Source: Oscillospiraceae bacterium
Lineage (GTDB): Bacteria > Bacillota_A > Clostridia > Oscillospirales > Ruminococcaceae
Length of the DNA stretch: 9,303 nucleotides
Reading direction: 5' to 3'
Assembly (NCBI GenBank): GCA_900766795.1
Contig: CAAFWX010000026.1
Coordinates: 1-9,303, forward strand
A program made the position numbers and the translations under genes. Under the pieces are notes generated by a model. It saw nothing but the letters and a program-made list of their open reading frames with translations. It was not told the DNA's origin and searched no databases. This document shows, in pieces, positions 5,112 through 9,303 of the stretch (the stretch's first letter is position 1; the number at the start of each line of letters is the position of its first letter).

Positions 5112-6239
5112 ATGACGGCATTTCAACAGGCGTCCTCTGCGGTGACGCAGCAAATCGAGGTTGAGTTTCCGAACCTTTTCGGCGGCGTTGAGATAAGCTA
5201 TTACAGAGGCTTTGAGATTTTCGGAGTTCCGATTTACTGGTACGGGGTGATTATCACCGTGGGCGTGTGCCTTGCTTACTTTTACGCAATGCGCCGCTCA
5301 AAGGAAGTCGGGTTAAATAAGGACAGGGTTTTCGACGCGGTGTTTGCAGCGCTTATCGGCGGATTTCTCGGCGCGAGAATTTACTACTGCGTGTTCCAGA
5401 CGCTCGACCCAAATTCCGGTATCGACTATAATTTTGTGACAATGTTCACGACTATACGCGACGGAGGACTTGCCATATACGGCGGCATAATCGGCGGATT
5501 TCTGGTGGGATTTGTCGCGAGCAGGATTAGAAAGGTGCACTTCCTCGCGCTCGCCGACATTGCCGCGCCGAGCTTCCTTATCGGTCAGACGATAGGACGC
5601 TGGGGCAACTTCATCAATCAGGAAGCCCACGGCGGCGTATGCGACCCCGACTGGATTTTCGGCATGACGGGCACAATTATCTCCGCAGAGGTGGAGAAAG
5701 GCGCGCTGGTGCACCCCTGCTTCCTGTACGAGAGCGCGTGGTGCCTGCTGGGATTTCTTGTGCTGCACTTTTACTCAAAGGCGCTGCGCACGTTTGACGG
5801 CGAGATTGCGCTGCTTTATATCGCATGGTACGGCGCGGGAAGATTCTTTATCGAGGGACTTCGCACCGACAGCCTGATGGCGGGAGAGTTCAAGGTGTCC
5901 CGTCTGGTTGCGGGCGCAAGCTTTGTCGTGGCGGTTATCCTGCTTATCGTGTTCAAGATTGTCACCGAGAAGAAGCAAATCCCGCTGTACAAGGACACCG
6001 AGGCGTGCAAACTGCTCTGGGAGCAGGACATGGCGAAGCAGGCAGCCGAGGAAGCCAAGAAAGCCGCAAAGCTTCAGGCGCCCAGCATACTTGCCGACGA
6101 CGCGGACGAGGTATCTCTTGACGAGCCGAAACCCGACGAGGAAGCTCCCGACGAAACGGAGCACGAGGACAACATAACCCAAAACGACGCGGAATACGCG
6201 GATGAAACGGACGACACAGACGACGAAAGCGAGGAATAA
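5112..6239 (+). CDS. lgt: Prolipoprotein diacylglyceryl transferase with acidic tail
   Basis: Lgt is a polytopic membrane enzyme that moves diacylglycerol from phosphatidylglycerol to the lipobox Cys of prolipoproteins, the first step of lipoprotein maturation. The signature GRWGNFINQE is at residues 162-171. GGLAIYGG (118-125) replaces the E. coli H103GG motif with Tyr for His, as in many Clostridia. HPCFLYES (201-208) and RFFIEGLRTD (244-253) correspond to other conserved blocks. About seven hydrophobic segments end near residue 284. The start is ATG 5112, with AAAGGAG (5097-5103) eight bases upstream; an in-frame GTG at 5079 inside ymfH is less likely. Length is 375 residues against a usual 260-300. 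The excess is a cytoplasmic tail: a Lys/Ala-rich predicted helix (about 288-322), then a strongly acidic, disorder-prone stretch (329-375) that is about half Asp/Glu. It lies in an operon between ymfH and folD. Confidence 0.97.
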   Translation: MTAFQQASSAVTQQIEVEFPNLFGGVEISYYRGFEIFGVPIYWYGVIITVGVCLAYFYAMRRSKEVGLNKDRVFDAVFAALIGGFLGARIYYCVFQTLDPNSGIDYNFVTMFTTIRDGGLAIYGGIIGGFLVGFVASRIRKVHFLALADIAAPSFLIGQTIGRWGNFINQEAHGGVCDPDWIFGMTGTIISAEVEKGALVHPCFLYESAWCLLGFLVLHFYSKALRTFDGEIALLYIAWYGAGRFFIEGLRTDSLMAGEFKVSRLVAGASFVVAVILLIVFKIVTEKKQIPLYKDTEACKLLWEQDMAKQAAEEAKKAAKLQAPSILADDADEVSLDEPKPDEEAPDETEHEDNITQNDAEYADETDDTDDESEE

Positions 6240-6242
6240 CAA

Positions 6243-7085
6243 ATGGCAGCAAAGATAATCGACGGAAAGGCAGTCAGCGCCGCCGTTAAGGAACAAATCA
6301 GACAGGAAATCGAGCGCGACGGGCTTGAGATAGGACTTGCGGTGGTGATAGTCGGCGACGACCCCGCGAGCCGCGTTTATGTAAACAACAAGAAGAAAGC
6401 CTGCGAGGTATGCGGAATAAAGAGCTTTGAGTACGCGCTTCCCGCCGAAACCACCGAGGAGCAGCTTCTTGAACTGGTGGATACCCTGAACGCAGCCCCC
6501 AACGTGAACGGAATCCTCGTTCAGCTTCCCCTGCCGAAGCACCTGAACGAAGAAAAGGTGATTGAGCGAATTTCTCCTCTTAAGGACGTTGACGCATTCC
6601 ATGCCGCAAACGTCGGAAAAATCATGATAGGAAACTACGCGTTCCTGCCCTGCACACCCGCGGGCTGCATGGAGCTTATCCACAGCACGGGAATAGACGT
6701 GAGCGGCAAGGAGTGCGTTGTAATCGGCAGAAGCAACATTGTCGGAAAGCCGATGGCAATGCTTCTCCTGCACGAGAACGGCACCGTGACCATCTGCCAC
6801 AGCCGCACTAAGGACCTCGCCGAGGTGTGCCGCCGCGCGGACATACTGGTTGCCGCAGTGGGCAGACCGAACTTTGTCACCGCCGACATGGTAAAGCCGG
6901 GCGCGGTTGTGATTGACGTTGGAATCAACCGCCTCGAAAACGGCAAGCTTTGCGGCGACGTGAAGTTTGACGAGGTGAGCGAGGTTGCGGGCTGGATTAC
7001 CCCCGTGCCGGGCGGAGTAGGTCCCATGACCATCGCCATGCTGATGAAGAACACCGTCATGGCTAAGCGCATTCAGACAAAATGA
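6243..7085 (+). CDS. folD: Bifunctional methylene-THF dehydrogenase/cyclohydrolase FolD
   Basis: FolD interconverts 5,10-methylene-, 5,10-methenyl- and 10-formyl-tetrahydrofolate in the cytoplasm, feeding purine synthesis and formyl-Met-tRNA. The 280-residue length is typical. [13 protein letters not shown] carries the catalytic Tyr46 and Lys50 (human Y52/K56 pattern). LKDVDAFH (113-120) is the usual KDVDGFH block with Ala for Gly. [11 protein letters not shown] (136-146), the nucleotide-binding GRSNIVGKP (162-170) and PGGVGPMT (256-263) are all present. The ATG lies three bases after the lgt stop. GAGGAA at the end of lgt serves as Shine-Dalgarno, so translation is probably coupled. The stop overlaps the start of a small membrane-protein gene (ATGA). 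The amino-acid pattern gives no sign of a NAD- versus NADP-specific form. Confidence 0.98.
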   Translation: MAAKIIDGKAVSAAVKEQIRQEIERDGLEIGLAVVIVGDDPASRVYVNNKKKACEVCGIKSFEYALPAETTEEQLLELVDTLNAAPNVNGILVQLPLPKHLNEEKVIERISPLKDVDAFHAANVGKIMIGNYAFLPCTPAGCMELIHSTGIDVSGKECVVIGRSNIVGKPMAMLLLHENGTVTICHSRTKDLAEVCRRADILVAAVGRPNFVTADMVKPGAVVIDVGINRLENGKLCGDVKFDEVSEVAGWITPVPGGVGPMTIAMLMKNTVMAKRIQTK

Positions 7086-7255
7086 ACAAAAACTCGGGCG
7101 CATTTCTCAAAAGCGCGATAGTCCTCACTGCGGCGCTTGCCATCATCATTCTTTTTATGGAGGAGTGGGGAGTTGTTCAGGTGATAATCTGCCTGCTGGT
7201 GGCGCTGCTTGCGGCGGGGCAGTGGGGGCTTTATGCCTATATGCGGAAAAAATAG
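7082..7255 (+). CDS. Small two-helix membrane protein, unknown function
   Basis: A 57-residue reading frame starts at an ATG overlapping the folD stop (ATGA, 7082-7085) and ends at TAG 7253-7255. After a short polar start ([10 protein letters not shown]) come two hydrophobic segments, about residues 11-26 ([16 protein letters not shown]) and 31-47 ([17 protein letters not shown]), separated by EEWG, then a basic tail YAYMRKK. By the positive-inside rule both ends would face the cytoplasm. The four-base overlap with folD and GC-rich codon use like the neighbours argue for a real, translationally coupled gene. I recognise no family. It is the last gene of the operon; a large palindrome follows. 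Confidence 0.7.
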   Translation: MNKNSGAFLKSAIVLTAALAIIILFMEEWGVVQVIICLLVALLAAGQWGLYAYMRKK

Positions 7256-7267
7256 ACGGACAAAAAT

Positions 7268-7291
7268 CGGGCGCTCCTTTCGGAACGCCCT
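7268..7291. repeat. 24-bp direct repeat, copy 1 (hairpin-forming)
   Basis: Starts CGGGCGCTCC and ends GGAACGCCCT; identical to 7422-7445. Each copy folds as GGGCGCTCC/GGAACGCCC with a TTTC loop and one mismatch. This copy lies 12 bases after the small membrane-protein stop. No T-run follows, so it is at best a weak terminator by itself. Confidence 0.85.
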
Positions 7292-7398
7292 CAGGCTGTC
7301 GATAAACCGCCATCTGCGTCGTCACTCCGCCTAACGGCAGGCACAAAGCCTAGCCGTTAGACGGGTTCTTAGCAGCTGACGATTTCTCGACAGCCTGA
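7291..7398. repeat. 108-bp palindromic element between convergent genes
   Basis: The outer 12 bases are a perfect inverted repeat (TCAGGCTGTCGA at 7291-7302, TCGACAGCCTGA at 7387-7398). Extended to 27 bases (7291-7317 with 7372-7398), 23 match. The centre is a further hairpin, CTAACGGCAGGC/GCCTAGCCGTTAG (7331-7360), with loop ACAAA and one bulged A. The whole stretch can fold as one long hairpin with an internal loop. It lies between the operon end and the convergent mazF gene and may act as a two-way transcription barrier. It may equally be an inserted palindromic or MITE-like repeat. Confidence 0.8.
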
Positions 7399-7421
7399 AA
7401 AGAATCTTTTTCAACAAGCTG

Positions 7422-7445
7422 CGGGCGCTCCTTTCGGAACGCCCT
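7422..7445. repeat. 24-bp direct repeat, copy 2 (hairpin-forming)
   Basis: Identical to 7268-7291, 154 bases away. It lies nine bases beyond the mazF stop codon and forms GGGCGTTCC/GGAGCGCCC on the mazF strand, so it may be part of the mazF 3' end. No T-run follows directly on either strand. Confidence 0.85.
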
Positions 7446-7454
7446 GATAGTGTC

Positions 7455-7796
7455 TTAAAGCCCGAAGCTGACCGAAAGCGCGTCATTGACCTGCGACATG
7501 GATTCGCTGTCAAGCTCTCCCATCCGCTCCTTGAGCCGTCTTTTGTCCAATGTACGAACCTGCTCGAGCAGCACCACCGAGTCCTTTGCCAGCCCGCAGG
7601 ACGCGGCGCTGAGCGGGATATGTGTCGGAAGCTTGTTTTTCTCCTTCTGGCTGGTTATTGCCGCGGCAATGACGGTGGGGCTGTGCTTGTTGCCGATGTC
7701 GTTTTGCACGATAAGTACAGGCCGCACGCCGCCCTGCTCTGAGCCGACAACGGGGCTTAGGTCAGCATAGTATATTTCTCCGCGCTTTACTAACAT
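7455..7796 (-). CDS. mazF: MazF/PemK-family endoribonuclease (EndoA-like)
   Basis: This 113-residue protein is close in pattern to B. subtilis EndoA/NdoA, a ribosome-independent mRNA interferase that cuts single-stranded RNA at short U-rich sites. RGEIYYADLSPVVGSEQGG, VRPVLIVQND and SVVLLEQVRTLDK are the family blocks. With the start at ATG 7796 (MLVKRGE), the catalytic Arg and Thr fall at R25 (GGVRP) and T48 (AAITS), exactly the EndoA numbering. AAAGGA lies 11 bases upstream. An in-frame ATG at 7808 and the open frame up to 7871 are less suitable because the Shine-Dalgarno abuts or lies inside them. B. subtilis EndoA is preceded by its antitoxin gene; here no small gene lies upstream, only a palindrome and the divergent dgt gene. 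The stop is TAA 7457-7455. It is convergent with the folD operon. Confidence 0.95.
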   Translation of the reverse strand: MLVKRGEIYYADLSPVVGSEQGGVRPVLIVQNDIGNKHSPTVIAAAITSQKEKNKLPTHIPLSAASCGLAKDSVVLLEQVRTLDKRRLKERMGELDSESMSQVNDALSVSFGL

Positions 7797-7825
7797 TTTG
7801 GAATCCATCCTTTCGTTTGACCCGG

Positions 7826-7857
7826 GGCAATACCGCGCAATTGAACGGGGTGCTGCC
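7826..7857. repeat. 32-bp palindrome in the mazF leader
   Basis: GGCAATACC (7826-7834) and GGTGCTGCC (7849-7857) are imperfect inverted ends around GCGCAATTGAACGG. The first 18 bases match 15 of 18 positions of the right end of the 170-bp element at 859-1028, so it may be a short derivative of that family. It lies just upstream of the mazF Shine-Dalgarno, where a hairpin in the transcript could affect translation. Confidence 0.5.
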
Positions 7858-8055
7858 CTTGTAAGGCTCACGCGGTGACCGCCCGCGCTTTCCTTTGTCA
7901 GTATTATTGCCGGGAGGATTTTTCCTTATTCAAAGCCGAGGCGGTCATCACTACATTTTATTCTGCACAGCGCGGTATGGTGAAACCGAATCGCCGAGAA
8001 ATCACCGCGCAGCCCATGCGGGAAAACTCCCGCCGACAGAAAGGAGCATTCGCCC
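7858..8055. promoter_or_regulatory. Divergent mazF/dgt intergenic region with repeated half-sites
   Basis: No convincing -35/-10 pair was found for either gene. Four copies of two related 7-mers occur: GCGGTGA (7872-7878) overlapping TGACCGC (7876-7882), GCGGTCA (7941-7947) and TCACCGC (8002-8008). The first two form the 11-bp palindrome GCGGTGACCGC. GCGCGGT (7970-7976) and ACCGCGC (8004-8010) form another inverted pair. A hairpin GCGGGA/TCCCGC with loop AAAC (8018-8033) ends five bases before the dgt Shine-Dalgarno region AGAAAGGAG (8038-8046). Confidence 0.35.
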
Positions 8056-9303
8056 ATGCCCGAATTATCGTGGAATCAGCTTCTCTGCCCGCGTCGCAGC
8101 CGCGAATTTGTCAGCGCAAAGGCAAACGACGTGCGCAGCGAGTTCAGAAAGGACTATCACCGAATAATTTGCAGCGCAAGCTTTCGCCGCCTTCAGGACA
8201 AAACTCAGGTCTATCCGCTTAACCGCGGCGATTTTGTGCGAACGCGGCTTACCCATTCGCTGGAGGTTTCCTCGCTTGCCGGCTCGCTTGGCGACACGAT
8301 TTTCCGCCGCCTCATTGCCGACGGCGCAGAAGGCGTAACCGACCGCGTGCGCGAGGATTGCTGCGATATTCTGGAGTGTTCGGGGCTTATCCACGACATC
8401 GGAAACCCGCCCTTCGGACACTTTGGCGAGTTCGCGATACGTCAGTGGTTTTCGGAGAATCTTCCCCGATTGAAGTACAGGGGAGTGCCCGTGGAGAGCC
8501 TTTTGAGCGAGCAGATGAAAGCGGATTTTCTTCATTTCGAGGGCAACGCGCAGGCGCTTCGCGTGCTCACAAGGCTGCATTGCCTTGTGGACATGGACAA
8601 CGGAATGAACCTCACCTTTGCGCTGCTTAACACCATCATCAAGTACCCTGTCACCTCGCTTGAGATAAACAAGGACAGCGGCAACATCAAGGACAAGAAG
8701 ATGGGCTACTACACCTGTGAGCAGGAGCTTTTTGAGGAAATCACCGCGGCTACGGGCGCGGTGGGCTGCCGCTATCCGCTGACGTTTATCCTCGAAAGCG
8801 CGGACGACATCGCCTACAAAACCGCCGACATTGAGGACGCGGCGGTAAAGGGGCTTATCACCTATTCGCAGCTTCTGAAAGAGATTTCCGATTTCTCCGA
8901 GAAATGCAAGACCGACGACGAGCGCCGCGTTATCGAAAACGCGGTTGAGCGGCTGAAACACTACCTTGACTCCGCAGCGGAGCGAAAAATGCCTTCGCCC
9001 GAGCTGAAAGCGGTGCAGAATTGGATTGTGTACATTCAGGGCAGGCTTATCTATGCCGCCGCGGACGCGTTTGTCGGGAATTACGGCGAGATTATGCACG
9101 GCGAGTTCAAGTCTGAGCTGCTTGCGGTGTCGCCCGTGCGGGTGCTTGCGGACGCGCTGAGCGATATTGCCATGCGCTATGCGTTCCGCTCGGACGGAAT
9201 ACTGAAAACGGAGCTTTCCGTTGACACCATGATGGCGTTCCTGCTCGACAGGACGGCAGGCGCTGCGCTGCGCTACAAGACTCCGCAGGAGCGTATCACC
9301 GAC
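8056..9303 (+). CDS. dgt: dGTPase (HD-domain dNTP triphosphohydrolase), 3' end off window
   Basis: Dgt-type enzymes hydrolyse dGTP or other dNTPs to the deoxynucleoside and tripolyphosphate, helping set dNTP pools. The first 416 residues are present and open to the edge. RSEFRKDYHRII then SASFRRLQDKTQV and RTRLTHSLEV (H67), LIHDIGNPPFGHFGE (H113, D114, H122, E125), FEGNAQALRV (161-170) and ESADDIAYKTADIEDA (D250/D251) give the full HD metal-site pattern and the dGTPase-specific blocks. The N-terminal ATG 8056 has AGAAAGGAG (8038-8046) nine bases upstream and leads directly into the family-like N-terminus. It is divergent from mazF, with a palindrome-rich region between. The sequence resembles the general Dgt family; which dNTP it prefers cannot be told. 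What follows is outside the window. Confidence 0.95.
   Translation, partial: MPELSWNQLLCPRRSREFVSAKANDVRSEFRKDYHRIICSASFRRLQDKTQVYPLNRGDFVRTRLTHSLEVSSLAGSLGDTIFRRLIADGAEGVTDRVREDCCDILECSGLIHDIGNPPFGHFGEFAIRQWFSENLPRLKYRGVPVESLLSEQMKADFLHFEGNAQALRVLTRLHCLVDMDNGMNLTFALLNTIIKYPVTSLEINKDSGNIKDKKMGYYTCEQELFEEITAATGAVGCRYPLTFILESADDIAYKTADIEDAAVKGLITYSQLLKEISDFSEKCKTDDERRVIENAVERLKHYLDSAAERKMPSPELKAVQNWIVYIQGRLIYAAADAFVGNYGEIMHGEFKSELLAVSPVRVLADALSDIAMRYAFRSDGILKTELSVDTMMAFLLDRTAGAALRYKTPQERITD

Noticed and set aside
5775..7103. 442-residue minus-strand frame opposite lgt and folD
   Set aside because: Antisense to two well-identified genes. Its His/Arg/Val-rich composition is typical of a reverse-frame artefact.
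7797..7871. N-terminal extension of MazF starting at an upstream start codon at 7871
   Set aside because: It would run through the leader palindrome and shift R25/T48 out of the EndoA numbering. The Shine-Dalgarno fits ATG 7796.
7895..7955. SigA promoter for mazF (TTGAAT/AATAAT on the minus strand)
   Set aside because: Spacing is 18-19 bases with poor matches; too weak to call.
8065..9099. 344-residue minus-strand frame opposite dgt
   Set aside because: The plus strand encodes a complete set of dGTPase motifs in the overlapping region, so this is a shadow frame.

Overview
The window looks like a chromosomal segment from a low-copy, moderately GC-rich Clostridia bacterium, probably of the Oscillospiraceae/Ruminococcus type. 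This is inferred from the Bacillus-like ymfF-ymfH pair, a MazF with B. subtilis EndoA numbering, purine-rich Shine-Dalgarno sites, strong TTGACA-N17-TATAAT promoters and the Firmicutes-style tmRNA. No species can be named from sequence alone.

Left part (1-2060): the end of a GH25-type lysozyme/endolysin, a terminator, and a complete tmRNA gene (ssrA, minus strand) with a textbook promoter. Upstream of that promoter lie a 170-bp imperfect palindromic element and two transposase remnants, one IS1-like and frameshifted, the other a short IS481-like integrase-core scrap. A tRNA-Val(UAC)/tRNA-Gly(GCC) pair follows, with its own promoter and terminator. A lysin beside the 3' end of ssrA, a classic phage integration site, suggests a possible prophage edge.

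Middle (2060-2563): an intergenic stretch holding a strong promoter, a ~128-nt structured RNA ending in an intrinsic terminator, and a second weaker promoter. The 5' end of this RNA can pair with the 5' arm of its own terminator, so it is either a cis-acting attenuator/riboswitch-like leader or an independent small RNA.

Operon (2564-7255, plus): ymfF (non-catalytic M16 subunit, apparently with an ATT start), ymfH (catalytic HXXEH M16 subunit), lgt (prolipoprotein diacylglyceryl transferase with an unusual acidic tail), folD (one-carbon folate enzyme) and a 57-residue two-helix membrane protein. They overlap or lie only a few bases apart, so they are probably co-transcribed. In Bacillus the ymfF/ymfH products are linked to EF-P modification.

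Right part (7256-9303): a 108-bp palindrome, preceded and followed by two copies of a 24-bp direct repeat, separates the operon from a convergent mazF-type endoribonuclease gene with no visible antitoxin. Divergent from mazF is dgt (HD-domain dGTPase), cut by the window edge. The mazF leader carries a 32-bp palindrome whose end resembles the termini of the 170-bp element near ssrA, suggesting a dispersed repeat family.
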